A DNA stretch of 64,000 nt from positions 33,746,433-33,810,432 of the forward strand of contig OZ021724.1 of the NCBI GenBank assembly GCA_963978545.1, given 5' to 3'. This document shows positions 25,486 through 53,499 of the stretch, in pieces; position 1 is the stretch's first letter, and each line of letters opens with the position of its first letter. The notes beneath the pieces are model-generated. The model was not told where the DNA came from and made no database searches. It saw only the letters and a program-made list of their open reading frames with translations. Both the position numbers and the translations under genes were made by a program. Origin of the DNA: Linyphia triangularis (Eukaryota > Arthropoda > Arachnida > Araneae > Linyphiidae).

Positions 25486-27450
25486 ATGCCGACAACTAGA
25501 GGAATGATGGAAGACCAAATGAAGCAGTTGATGGAAATGATTGCTGGAATAAAAGCCGGACAAGAATCCACGGCCGCTGAAATAAAAGCCTGACAAGAAT
25601 CCACGGCCGCTGAAATAAAAGCCGGGCAAGAATCAACCGCCGCTACAATCGCAGCGGGTCAAGCCCGTCAAGAAACGACAAATGCCGAACTTGCAGCCGC
25701 AATCGCCGCCAGCCAAGGAGCAACATCATCGGAGATTAAAGCTTTAGCCGCCAAGTGTGAAACAACATCTGCAGCAGTGAATGAAATCAAAGAAGAAATG
25801 AAGATAGAGCTAGCCTCAATGGTGGAATCAACCATAATAGAAACTACCTCAAATGTTCTTCAATCCGTGAAAGATGAACTATTCAATGCAGTAAGAAAGG
25901 AAGTTGATGAAAAGTTTGAGGAGTTCAACGGAAAAGTGAACAACTTAGGAGACAAAGTTTCCACCATGAAAGAGGAGCAAGAAAAGTTTCAAGACGCTGT
26001 TGAAGAAAGGTTTGAAAAGTTTCATAACGCTGTAGAAGAAAGACTACGGGAAATGGAAACTCGCGAAGCTGCGACCATTGCAACGCCTAAATGAGGTAAC
26101 GTTTCCACTCCCTTCATTGCGCCACGTTCCAACATCAAAGTGGCCACTTTTGATGGAAAGTCTTCCTGGCGCGTTTATCAAACGCAGTTTGAGATGATTG
26201 CATCTGCGAATGGTTGGGACGATACTTCGAAAGCATTCCATCTCGCAGCATCTCTTCGAGGTGAAGCTGCTGACATTTTACAGACACTACCTGAAGGGAA
26301 GCGGGAAGAATTCGTGTCGCTGGCAAGTGCGTTGGAGTTAAGGTTTGGGGAACAGCATCTAAAGGATTACAACAGACTGCAATTGAAAGTGAGACAGCAA
26401 AAGGCCAATGAAACTCTTCAAGAATTGGCGTCAGATATAGAAAGACTGTCGCTCCTTGCTTTTCCCGACTGTCCCCTGGATGTGCGAGACGATCTTTCAC
26501 TGCAGTATTTCATCGACGCTTTTAAAGATCCCGATGTGCAGCAGGCGGTGAAATTATCCCAAAACAAAAACCTGAAGTCGGCCCTCGTGTACGACATGAG
26601 AGTAGAAGCCGCCCAGCTAGCTTCTGGAAAAGACCGACGATATGTGCGTGGTGCATTAGCCGAGGATTCTTCTGACCTTCTCACCAGTAAGCTTCGAGAA
26701 CTGGAAAGCAAAATTGATAGAATGATGAGAAGCTATCCCGGAGCCTGGAATCGAAAGACAAGAATCATTTGCTGGCACTGCAAACGGGAAGGGCATCTAC
26801 GACGTAACTGCCTTGATTTGAAAAAGAGAAGGGATGACACGACCACGGAAACTCTACAATTGAATCTAAGAAGATGCCATCTCGCAGGGCAGAAGCTGCA
26901 AAGTAGAACAGATGGAGCCCCGACCAGCCGTTTCCACGTTTCATCTCGTCAAGGAGGAAACCAGGGTTTGTTCGTGAAGGGGAAGATCAACGGAACTCCA
27001 TGTCGTCTAATCGTCGATTCGGGAGCGAACGTAACGATCGTAAGGACGGACGTGGCTCGCAGCTTGAACAGCTGACTCCTCTACACAGCGCCCTCTGTTT
27101 CGCTACAAACTGTGTCTGGTGGCAATATCTCTGTGTATGGGAAATTGGAAGTGGACATTGCCCTTGGATTTAACACCTACAAGCACACCGTTTATGTTGC
27201 CGAAATTGTAGATCCGTGCATTCTCGGACTAGACTTTTTGAAGAAAAATGGAATTACGCTGAATTTTGAGAAAAGCAAGCTGCAAACATGGAGAGGGGAA
27301 GTTCCTTTGCACGATCTAGACATGAAAGAGCTGTGCGTATATCGGATTATGGCTCATGAAGACAATGTCATAGAGAATGCTGAAGAGTCCACATCTGTGA
27401 AAAGTATACCTCTCCAGCCTCGGAAAGAGAACCGAAGAAAGCGACGTTGA
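25486..27450 (+). pseudogene. gag-protease frame with three internal TGA codons
   Basis: One frame from ATG 25486 to TGA 27448-27450, interrupted by TGA at 25591, 26092 and 27073. In order: an Ala/Glu-rich N-terminus with an 11-residue near-tandem repeat (AAEIKAGQEST), a long coiled-coil-like Glu/Lys stretch (about 25780-26085), a retrotransposon Gag core (SWRVYQTQFEMIA, then LRFGEQ), a CCHC zinc knuckle (CWHCKREGHLRRNC, about 26770-26811), the protease active site IVDSGANVTI (about 27011-27042) and ILGLDFL (about 27218-27240). Gag would assemble particles and bind RNA; the protease would cleave Gag. The stops make it defective. Confidence 0.88.
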
Positions 27451-28238
27451 TGAAACCCTCCCAGGAAGTGGTTCATGTGGAAATGGACAAAGTTAGTGAA
27501 GAGGGAATCGACATCCGTGCTCCTGTTACAAGCATCGAACGGAGGTCCCGGGATCTATCAGCTGCACCCGCGGATGATTCGGACGCAATCACAGAAAATC
27601 TGACTGAAGATGATGTTCGGTTGAATGGGAATGGGAACGCTCTTTCTGGAAGTTCATGTCCGGAGAGCAGACGACGTTCATCTGAAACGAAGTTCAAATC
27701 TGGAACACCGGCGTTCTCTTATCAACAACCAATCTCAAAATCATGTAACCAGCAAGATGGGGATCAGAAACTTTCACCGCTTCTGTTGGCATACGAGAGT
27801 GCAACTCACGAGACCACCGGATTTTCTCTATATCTAAAGATGTTTGGAAGAGACCTTAGGCTCCCCTGCAACCTCCTCTTTGGACGACCACCGGACACTC
27901 CTTCCTCGCCTGTCCAGTATCTAGATGATCTGCAGGCACGTTTGGAAGCCGTACATCGGTTCGCCAGAGAGAGAATCAACATCATGACGGAGCACATGAA
28001 GATCCGGTACGATGCCAAGGCCACGGACCGTTCATTCCAGGAAGGTGACAAGGTGTGGTTATGGAACCCTAAACGTCGGAAAGGACTCTCCCCTAAGCTC
28101 CAGACGAACTGGGAAGGGCCGTATGGGGTCCTTAAGAAGATCAACGACGTCGTGGCGAGGATTCAACGGACACCTTCCTGTAAACCTAGAGTTGTATACT
28201 ACAATAGGCTAGCCCCATATTATGGTAGAAATCCTTGA
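27447..28238 (+). pseudogene. Deleted pol remnant: integrase C-terminal part
   Basis: A 263-codon frame, one of the two other frames relative to gag-protease and overlapping its stop. The first about 95 codons look like the linker after the protease. From about 27760 it reads as late integrase (LLLAYESATHETTGFS, FGRDLRLPCNLLFG, GDKVWLWNP, GPYGVLKK). The expected reverse transcriptase, RNase H and integrase zinc-binding and DDE core are missing, so a deletion junction lies at roughly 27700-27760. Confidence 0.85.
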
Positions 28239-28277
28239 ATGGCTTAAGGACTTCACTGCACGGGACGTGCAGTCTTT

Positions 28278-28290
28278 AAGAAGGGGGAAA
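28278..28290 (+). other. Polypurine tract
   Basis: AAGAAGGGGGAAA directly precedes the 3' LTR, the usual site for plus-strand DNA priming. Confidence 0.85.
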
Positions 28291-28756
28291 TGTTGCACAG
28301 ATTGTCTGTATATAGTGTAAATAGTGACGTATTATTTTAAAATTCTATTGTAATTTATTTTTATCTTATTTTATTTTTTTATTAACAGCGATTATACAGG
28401 TTAGGAAAAGGTGGCAACACCTAAAGCAATCGAGAAAATTCGAGACGTTTCTTTTCCGACGAATTGGCTGGAAATTTCGGGACTATTCTCTCGCGCCAAG
28501 TGTTTAATGACCGTAGTTCGGGAAAGTTTTCAGATTGACTTCGGACTTAGTTGAAAGCTGATCGCTTTGTTTACCTATTGGAGTGAGCTTGTATAATCGC
28601 TGAATTCGAAGTTATTTTTGTTGAAGCTTGTGTTGAAGCTTGAGAGTAATTAAACTGTTGCCTGTGAATAAATTTTGTGAGTTTTCGGAAGAGAGAATAA
28701 ATATTTTTATACCGTGAAAACTGTGGCATCATTGCCTCAGTGGAAAAATTCGTAAC
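28291..28756 (+). repeat. 3' LTR
   Basis: 466 bp, same ends as the 5' LTR, with an extra 12-bp tandem copy (GTTGAAGCTTGT) near 28620-28643. Confidence 0.92.
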
Positions 28757-28761
28757 CATAT

Positions 28762-31371
28762 ATAGTGACTATAAATGACTTTTTGAATCACATTATTTAT
28801 AGGTTTCAGTTGAGGAGTTCATCTAATGGTCCATACATTCCTCCTTTCCACTATATATTTATTTCATTAATAGTGAAATGTATTTACTAATTTTAAGAAT
28901 TTGTTTTGTTACTTAACTGCATGTGAATTGTGTTTAAATATTTGTGAAATATATTAAATAAGAATGTAAAACTTCAAATTTTTATACATAAGAACTTGAA
29001 ATTGTAAATTGACTATCAATTGTAGAAATTGAAGAAGAATAAAAAAGATTCATAAGAATGAATTCATAAGATTTAAAAAGTAACTAGTTTAAGTATTAAC
29101 TTATCTAGTAAAAGTTTTAAACTTCTTTTTAAGTCAATATTCATAATTTATCATAAATGATTAAATTATATCAGTTTTATATGAACAATTACTTATTTGA
29201 GATCTGTATAAAGTTACAATTTATAAAGGCGTTTTTCTAATAATCAAAATAACTATGCATACAATTTCAACCACATTTTGCATATTTTCCAAAAGAGTGG
29301 TTAAATAGAAACCATTGACGGCCATACTGAAATGGACAGTGAATGTCCAAAATCTCCAAAAGTGGGAAGATCGCGAAATTCTGGAAAATCGGAAGCATAA
29401 AATATCCAAAAAGTGAGGGCCGCTGAGTGGAGAGATAACGGCATTTCATTACCTCTTTAAAGGACTACTGAAATTCAATCACTTCGATTATAATTTGTAT
29501 TAAATTTTGATAATTACTGATTGTTTTTCATTTTTTTATACACTATACCAATGCAAAAGTAACTAACTCCAAACGAATGGTATCCATGAAAATGAGATTA
29601 TATAACGCAGTTTTGCTCAACGACTTGCAATTACAGTAAATGCAAAAGAAAAAAGTCAAATTAAAATTTTTGATACAGAGCCATGTATAGGATTTGAAAA
29701 TAAACAAGAATTCCGAGACCTTGCAAAATAAGCCCTTATAATGTTTGTTATTTTCCAGATTACCTCGTATTTATTTAAGACAATGTCTCTTTTACGCTGT
29801 CAATCGAAACGAATGCTAGAAATCGCTTTGATCGGAAACGTTTCATTGTTATTTGTATCAATACAGATCTGACCTATGAGAATAGTACTTAAAAAAAACA
29901 GCTAACTCATTACATCAATATTTTTCTTCTATAAATTCTGAAATGCTACTTATTTTTTGGTTGCATCAAATAAAACAGAGTTCCTCCTTAATTTTGTTTA
30001 ACAAATTTTTGTAGTAGATATGTACCTTATTTTAAACACATTTTAAGGTCACTCAATTGTATTGACAAATAGCTTATTAATTTGCTTGTTTCAAATATCC
30101 TGTGCAATCTAGCTTTCGACAAGAGCAATCTTAAAATCCATCCGGAAACACTGAAAAAGGACATTCAAAATAATAATTTTTGATTCAAGCTGAAAGTTCT
30201 ACGACCTTACTTTAAACACTGACTGGAGATACGATCACCACATAAATAAAGAAAAAGATACCCGTCAAAGCGGGTCAAGTGTCGCCCATTGAATTATTTC
30301 ACATTTGTAATCTAGAGATAGTACCTTTTCAGCTGACCTTGAACGTTAGATAACGGTTACTGGATCTCTGAAGACTTTTCCAAGCATACCGGGGCCCCTA
30401 CAGCTCCAAACGCTGAGTATCAAACCTGTCTGACCAACCTGTTGAGCGCAAGGAGAATGCATGAATAGAGAACACTGAATTGGAATCCTTAATGCAGATA
30501 ATAATACATTCAATAACACTTGGGTCATCCAGAAATTGTCTTTAATAAAAATATTCTATTATGCAGTAAAGAAGTTGGTTTAGAGGGGGCAACAAATTGC
30601 ACACGGGTATGTATTTCCACATCAGAATCATCTTTTCTTTCGAATACAAACAAAAAATGCAATGACATTTTTTGTACCTCATTGGAACATTCTAGAACAG
30701 TGTATTTGTTCAATGTGTATGTAAAAAGTTTTATTTAATAAACTAATACTACTTTCTCATATCTGATTTTTCTCCTCTGATTTAAAATTCACTTCGATTT
30801 GATTGATGATATATGTCCCAAAAAAAGGGTCTGCTTCAAACTTCGCTTATTATTTTTGCCATGTGTTGTTTCAAAAATGGAAAATTATTTACCTTGAAAA
30901 AACGATATTTCTATTAAAATAAAAACTTATCTACTACACGGCAAATGGGATAACACCTGTGAAAGACATTTTCATTCTCACGAATTGAAATTTAATTGGC
31001 CGATAATTTTTTTTTTTAATAGCGTGGAAGCTTTATCTTCTTATCAGTATTTAGGGTTTTATTTAAGTCATTCAATTATCTTCGAATTACAGCAATAGTT
31101 TGTATTACTGTTGCCAAGCAATGATATTAACGGATTAATAATGCAACTTTTTTTCTTTTATAGCCTAATTTGCTGACTTAATAAGTTATTTTTATTATCC
31201 TTATGTAATTGTTATTTAATTTATAATTTATTGTAATACATTTATTTACCAATTTCATTACACACGCATTATACCTGTGCTAAATTCAGTGTATAATTTT
31301 ATACTATAAAGACTATATTTCTTTCTATGGACTTGTTTTTTTTGTGTGCTGGAAACAAGTGTTTGTTGGAA
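28762..31371. other. Intergenic DNA without a recognised gene
   Basis: AT-rich sequence between the LTR element and a dispersed repeat. A short GC-richer stretch at about 30340-30480 holds open frames of mixed composition on the minus strand, none with a supportable domain. Confidence 0.4.
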
Positions 31372-32024
31372 AACTAGGGGTGTGGAACATCGCACAACTT
31401 TCAATTATATTATAATATTGGCCATTGCATTAAAATTTATGATGTTATTTATCGTTTTTATATTTTCACTCATATAAATAAAAATGGCTGGTTTAGGGAT
31501 ATTTTCGGAATTCTTTTTTATATGGGCTTAAAAAAACACACACGCCAAGATGGAGAAATTGGTAATATTATTCGATAGACATTACATTGCTCTTCTTTGT
31601 ACGTGTAACAGAAAATAATTAATCGTTGATGAACGGTGCTTAAGGACAGGGTTATGTGTTAATAGCACTCGTTGTTCACATTTTTTCGCTTTTCTCACAT
31701 TTCTACTAGAATTTCGAAGGTGGGGATGCTTAGAACACTTTAAGAGGCATTACCACAGCGATTTTGATCAAAATCGTTAGAGCCGTTTTTTAGAAATCAT
31801 TGAAGAACATGATATTTTTCAATGGCAGCTACCTTATGAGCATGTGCGATTTTTAAGAAAACCTTAATGGTAGGTCATATAGTCACCACTAACCCGCACA
31901 CTAAATATGAACATCTTAGGTCTATTTTACGGGAATTATGCTGATCACAGGCACACAGAAAGACATTTTTTTCTAGACAACTTTTTTGAAATCAAGATGT
32001 TTCAAAACAATGAGGAATGCAAAA

Positions 32025-32057
<33 letters not shown>

Positions 32058-32137
32058 TAATTGATTGATTTTTTTTTTTTTTTTTTTTTTTGCCGAATGC
32101 TATATTTTGATTACCGTATGTATACGGGTAATTGAAA
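31372..32137 (+). repeat. Dispersed repeat family A, full-length-like copy
   Basis: Begins AACTAGGGGTGTGGAACATC and ends near TACGGGTAATTGAAA, colinear with the copy at 57392-58118. Includes the shared blocks CAAAATCGTTAGAGCCGTTTT and CAATGGCAGCTACCTTAT. The 3' third contains A- and T-runs. Confidence 0.75.
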
Positions 32138-32944
32138 ATAAAAATGAATCTGTATTATATTAATTGTTTTCCAAGGTAAGTAAGAAAAATCACAAAGAAA
32201 ATCGTTCAAGCTCGGATAACTTACAGGTTACCTCGTGTTATTTGTAGATGAATAATCTCATTGTCCTGACTGATACCCCTTATTCTTTGGCTACTTTCGT
32301 GAAAATAACACTCTTTCGGTTACCTACAAATTATTAGGCACTTAAATTAAAAAAAGGTAACTTTAAGCCATTGCAAGTTTACACAGGTTACTATGACCAG
32401 GTTAGATGACCATAGATGATAATAATGCATCAAAATACGTCATAAATGACAGTGTATTTTGTTGATTTTTGAAATATTTTGCTGATTACGTGATTTTTTG
32501 TGTAAACGTAAAATTGAAATGTTTTGGGTATAAACTTGAATTAAAATATAAATTAGATTTTAATTAAAAATGCTAAGAATACATTTATTACGGAAAATTT
32601 AATAGTAGAGGAATTTGACGATAATCAAACCGAAGTTCAACATGGAGAATAACTCAAGAATGGAATGTCATCAACATGCAACTTGACAAAGATACACAGC
32701 ACTGAAAATGATAGTCCGAGATTATGGCAATGTCAATTTTCTCATCGAATAAATAATCATTTCCTTTTTAGTGCAGTTAAGAATAATATAACTCATAAAA
32801 ACAAAGCTTTTAACTTCAATCCTTTATATGAATTGCCAATCTTTATGTGCAATTATTACTTATTGAGCTCAGATCGAGTTTTCGTAATGTTTGACTACTA
32901 CGAAATAATATTCGAAAAAAAATTTGGCACCTAAAACTTGATTA

Positions 32945-33544
<600 letters not shown>

Positions 33545-33967
33545 TTTAAAAAGCACTTTCACTTTGTGAAGTAAATGCCATTTCTAATACTTGAATTCCT
33601 TTTCATTTTGGGAATCAATTGGTTTTTCTTTCAAAGAATCATATAATAAGGATTCAGATTTACCTTTATCTGCATATTTAAAAAAAATTTGGTGAATGAT
33701 ATGTTGTATCCAAAATAAACACTTCAAGCCCTTTAATGCAGACCGATAAATTGTTTGACAGGGGGGAAACTATTAGTATAAAATAGTTTAAGTGAAATTG
33801 GATACAATTTTAATAATTTTAGGGTCGTATTTGTAACACAACAAAAGTAACAGGAACAAATGTTATAACGTCAAATTTATACCTATCGTGATAAAAAAAC
33901 AGGTGAAATATTGATAATTTCAAGAGATATCAGATCATCCATCATTTTTATATTTCCTCATCAGGTT

Positions 33968-33973
33968 TATAAA
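33968..33973 (+). promoter_or_regulatory. TATA box of lipocalin 3
   Basis: TATAAA followed by G, 62 bp upstream of the lipocalin 3 ATG, in a position compatible with a short 5' UTR. Confidence 0.55.
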
Positions 33974-34034
33974 GCCTAAAACTCTTTCCCGAAGAAATTC
34001 TTTATGAAACGATCTCATTTTCAATCAATTTGGA

Positions 34035-49854
<15,820 letters not shown>

Positions 49855-49868
49855 AATAGTAGATGCAA

Positions 49869-49874
49869 AATAAA
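49869..49874 (+). terminator. Lipocalin 3 polyadenylation signal
   Basis: AATAAA 14 bp past the stop; a second AATAAA lies at 49939-49944 and is the more likely functional site given the spacing. Confidence 0.5.
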
Positions 49875-50875
49875 AACCAGATATGGATAAGACCCACCAC
49901 AATTGAAAACAATGCTTATCTGAAAATAATGGAATTTCAATAAATTGATATAGAATGTATGTTACTTGTAAAAAAATATAGTTTAAAAAGTATATTTTTA
50001 ACTATATACAGATTCCAGTATCCTAACCTGTAATTAAAGCAAATTTTCATCCAAAGAAGCATGTTGTATGTGCTGTTGTTTTAAATATAGCATAAATGTT
50101 GTCCTTCTGCAGTTTAAAATGGATTTATTTTCAACTTATTCAGGATTTTCTATAACAGAAATAAGGAGTATTTTTTTATTTCTATAATTAATTGAACATA
50201 ATATTACAATATCTTAAATTTAAAAGTAGAGTAAGCGCTAGACCCAATAAAACAGACTAAAATTTTAAAGTTTTACTTCACAAAAAAGTTATTGAAATTT
50301 AATATTATACTTACAATTACGAAAATTCTTCAAAGTATGAATTGCTTACTGTTAATAGTGCTTAAGCCTATTTTTTCAAATTGCACTGCAGACCAAAAAC
50401 TTTAAATGGTACTTTCAATTGATACTATGACACACAGACATATTTTCAGAATGTTATACTGCTTTTGTGTAAAGATTGAATGCAGTTTTTGTGTCTTGGA
50501 CATGTACCCTTTTAATAATAATTTATAAAAGAATTAAGTAAACCCAAGCTTAAAACCTTTCATTTAGATATAGAATATTTTAATTTCTTAAAATTTTTAA
50601 GTACAAATATTATAAAACACATACATTTTTACAGTAGCTTCACTATATATTTAAGACATTAGTCACCACAAAAAATTTTCACTAAAAGTTACATTATTAA
50701 TTTGATCATAACGAATAATTCTTATATAGCTTTTTTTTTAACTATGTTGTTTATCTATGAAAAGCCTCAATGTTTTAACTTTTTTTTATTATCGAGTCCT
50801 TTGTAATTATAGGTTTTCTTTTTACACCTCCGAAAGTTAGAATAGACCATAAGAGTCTTAGTGACTCTTCATATC

Positions 50876-51070
50876 TTAGTGCAAGTTGTTAAAACGATCA
50901 ACAGTTAATCCACAACTACTTATAACAAAGTTTCCTGGGCAAGTGTGTTGAAAAAGGTTAGATTCTACTTGTAATTCATAACCAGTACCATCAAAGACTA
51001 ATTTATTGTAACATTCTTTAAATCTGTGTAAGCATTCTTCAAAGCAACATTTCAAATCATGTACATGCAT
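50876..51070 (-). CDS. Cys-rich open frame, possible terminal exon
   Basis: 64 codons with eight Cys (CCFEEC, KEC, HTC, SSC among them) ending FNNLH-stop. Composition suggests a small secreted or extracellular Cys-rich domain, but there is no signal peptide at the first ATG, so an upstream exon would be needed; acceptor-like AG sites lie near 51023. I do not recognise the family. Confidence 0.3.
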   Translation of the reverse strand: MHVHDLKCCFEECLHRFKECYNKLVFDGTGYELQVESNLFQHTCPGNFVISSCGLTVDRFNNLH

Positions 51071-51117
51071 ATGGAAAATTTTTTAAGCAAGCCATTCTTT
51101 TAAGGGAATTGTTATTT

Positions 51118-51220
51118 TTATTTACGACCATGGCTGTGAGGACCTGTGTTGTGGAGACCCTTCATTGGTGCATATGTTCCAGCTTCTGGCACTTCATTGA
51201 TAAGCTTGTTAAAAGGTTCA
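51118..51220 (-). CDS. Possible last exon of an unidentified gene or processed remnant
   Basis: Following a CAG acceptor-like site at 51221-51223, the minus strand reads EPFNKLINEVPEAG, then MKGLHNTGPHSHGRK and TAA. GC content and residue use are gene-like and stand out from the AT-rich surroundings. An in-frame TGA upstream means it needs splicing, or is a broken copy. Family not recognised. Confidence 0.35.
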
Positions 51221-53284
51221 CTGCTTCACAAGCATAAGCTCACTTCATTCGATAAAAGATTAACAGCTACATAAACTATTAATATTAGAAGCCCTCCCCT
51301 CTCCTGTTCAGAAAAAAAAATCCCTGTTAATATAATAAATACTCTTCCCCCTCCTCCTTGAGAATATTTTAACATTCTGTTTTCCAAAAGTTCAATTAGA
51401 TACTTATGTTTAAAATTTCATAGCTTTACACCTACTAGAAGTTACATTGTAAAAATATTAATTAAAATTTTAACATTCTGCCTGGTAAAAGTCCAGTCAG
51501 AAGGCAAAACTACTTATGTTGAAAATTTCATAGCTTAACGTGAAACGAGGAGTAAAAGATGGTATTCTTACTTAAAACTTTAATTTATTTGTTCAACATG
51601 AAATTTGGTTAAACAAATAATTTCAGCAACCTTGTTGACTTCGCGTTAACGAGGTTTAACTGTAATTAAAAAAACTGATTACAAATTTAACATTCTGTTT
51701 CTTAAAAGTCAAATTAGAAGGCTAAAACTGCTTATGTTGAAAAATTCGGAGCTCTTTGCCTATTTGAAGTAGCTTTTGATAGAGACAAACTTTTTGTTTT
51801 ATTATTATAGATGGTAGTACTTCATTTGCATTGCAAAAAAATTTCTGTGGCTTCGAAAACCAGTAGTTTTTTAAATATATATAATAAATTCTTTACTTTA
51901 GCCTTAGGTTGAGTTAAATTTATTTAAACAAATTGTTAATTTTAAGGTGAATTTCTAAGAGAAAATACTAGAAATAGAACCTAAAAGAAACCTTAACAAA
52001 GAAGAAAATTATGAATGCAATCTCCAAACATCTGTTATAATTAACTGCAATTTCAAATTGCAATAAAATATACTAATCACTCAAATGTCACTCCCAAGTT
52101 GTGTAGCTACAAGAGGATTAAGTGTTTTTTTTTTTGTTGTTGTTGTCAAGCTGGTTTTTAACACATTTCTTTCTGAAAACAACACTAAAATGTTGTGAAC
52201 CAGCTTATCACTGATTAAAATCAAACTTTGCGGTTCTCTTTTGCAGGTTGAAATATAAATGACTCGCAATATTGAAAGAAATATATTTTTAATTTCAAAT
52301 AAACTTAGCAATAACACATACTACTTTCTCCATCAGCATCATTTTGGAACACTATATTTTCATAAGTCAAGTTTACTTTCATCCAATAATGGGTCATTTG
52401 AAGTTTAAAATGAAGTTTTAACTTGTAGAAATTACAAAAAAATTTGTTTTGTTAAAGGTCTACTGGTGTTTCAGCATTTAGTGTAGTTTTTTCTCGGATA
52501 TTCTTGTTCTTTTCTGGACATTAACTCTTTCAATCATCATCAAAATTTGAAAGGGATATGATTCTGTCATGGGGTGGAGTTGGAAATAAACTATTTCGTC
52601 ATCAAAAGTCCATGAACATCCAAAACTAATTCATCAAAGGATGAATCTCAAAAAAGAAGGAAAACAACCTTTTTAACAATTAACAATTCAAATAGGAAAA
52701 AAGGAAAAGTTTTATTTCTCTACTGTCTCCCAAAATTTATAATTTAGAGTTCAAAATACCAATATTTTTCGATGTCGGAGAATACAACATTGGATTAAAA
52801 AATTGTTTAGCATTTTGTCAAATTTATATTGAAGGGTAAAAATCTAAACTATGTACTAACGAAGGAAAGGAAAGTTTAAAGAAATTTTAAATACATTTTA
52901 AAATTAAGAAATTGGAATTTTTTTTATTCAATTTAACAATTCAGTTTTGGAAAATGGGGATTTTCATTGAGAAAATACTAAAAACAAAGTAAATCATAAA
53001 AATAATTTAAACATAATTATTTTTAAAACTTAATTTGTAATAATACAAAAATCACAAATTTTAAGCTGTCTCCAATGGCTCTGAGGTAAAGAAATATAGA
53101 AAAAAAAATTTGAATTAAAAAACAACTACCAACAGAACGTACATAAAAAATATTATCAAATTTATTGATGAAAATGATTCATCTGGGGTAGATGAAAGAG
53201 AATATTTTTTTTTTCTGCTGAATTTAAATACAGAGAAAAATCCATGTAATTATATTTAATACAAGAAACGCAATTCTACTTCAA
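51221..53284. other. AT-rich DNA without a recognised gene
   Basis: No domain-bearing frame on either strand. Holds a repeat copy at 52691-52790, described separately. Confidence 0.4.
52691..52790 (+). repeat. Copy of the 3' flank of the right-edge gene
   Basis: Direct repeat of 63718-63818: shared blocks TTTCTCTACTGTC, CAAAATTTATAATTTAGAGT and ACCAATATTTTTCGATGTC. Similarity stops close to where the coding part of the right-edge gene begins. Confidence 0.85.
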
Positions 53285-53490
53285 TAGATTAGTGGGGTTC
53301 CGGACAAATTCCCGAAATCCGAAATCCCGACAAGCCAGAATCCCGACAGCCGAAATCCCGACAAGCCAAAATCCCGAATGGGTCGAAATCCCGAACGACC
53401 ACAATCCCGAATAGGACGAAATCCCGACAAGCCATAATCCCGAAAGGGACGAAATCCCGACAAGCCATAATCCCGAAAAACGTAAAATCC
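53285..53490 (-). repeat. 33-bp satellite array, copy 1
   Basis: Higher-order 33-bp units built of two roughly 16-bp subunits around AATCCCGACAAGCC. 33 bp equals 11 codons, so the minus strand stays open with an 11-residue repeat (LSGFRPIRDFG). Inverted relative to the array at 63110-63345. Confidence 0.88.
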
Positions 53491-53499
53491 CTACAAAAT

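Larger units (their letters stand above)
25000..28756 (+). mobile_element. Ty3/gypsy-type LTR retrotransposon, internally deleted
   Basis: A 3.76-kb element with direct LTRs (25000-25452 and 28291-28756) and an exact 5-bp target duplication CATAT at 24995-24999 and 28757-28761. In order: LTR, primer-binding site, gag with zinc knuckle, aspartic protease, then a jump to the C-terminal end of integrase, polypurine tract, LTR. Reverse transcriptase, RNase H and the integrase catalytic core are absent. Gag-protease order followed by an integrase C-terminal domain with a GPYGV motif fits Ty3/gypsy rather than copia. With three in-frame TGA codons and no polymerase it cannot move alone. It separates the divergent promoters of lipocalins 2 and 3. 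Confidence 0.92.

Noticed and set aside
26135..26711. Minus-strand frames of 97-121 codons inside the LTR element
   Set aside because: They lie opposite the gag frame, which has a clear zinc knuckle and protease; the antisense frames have no domain.
30375..30440. Minus-strand ILSVWSC motif resembling lipocalin exon 4
   Set aside because: Only a few residues match, no neighbouring exon 3 or exon 5 is found, and the frame around it lacks strand-like sequence.
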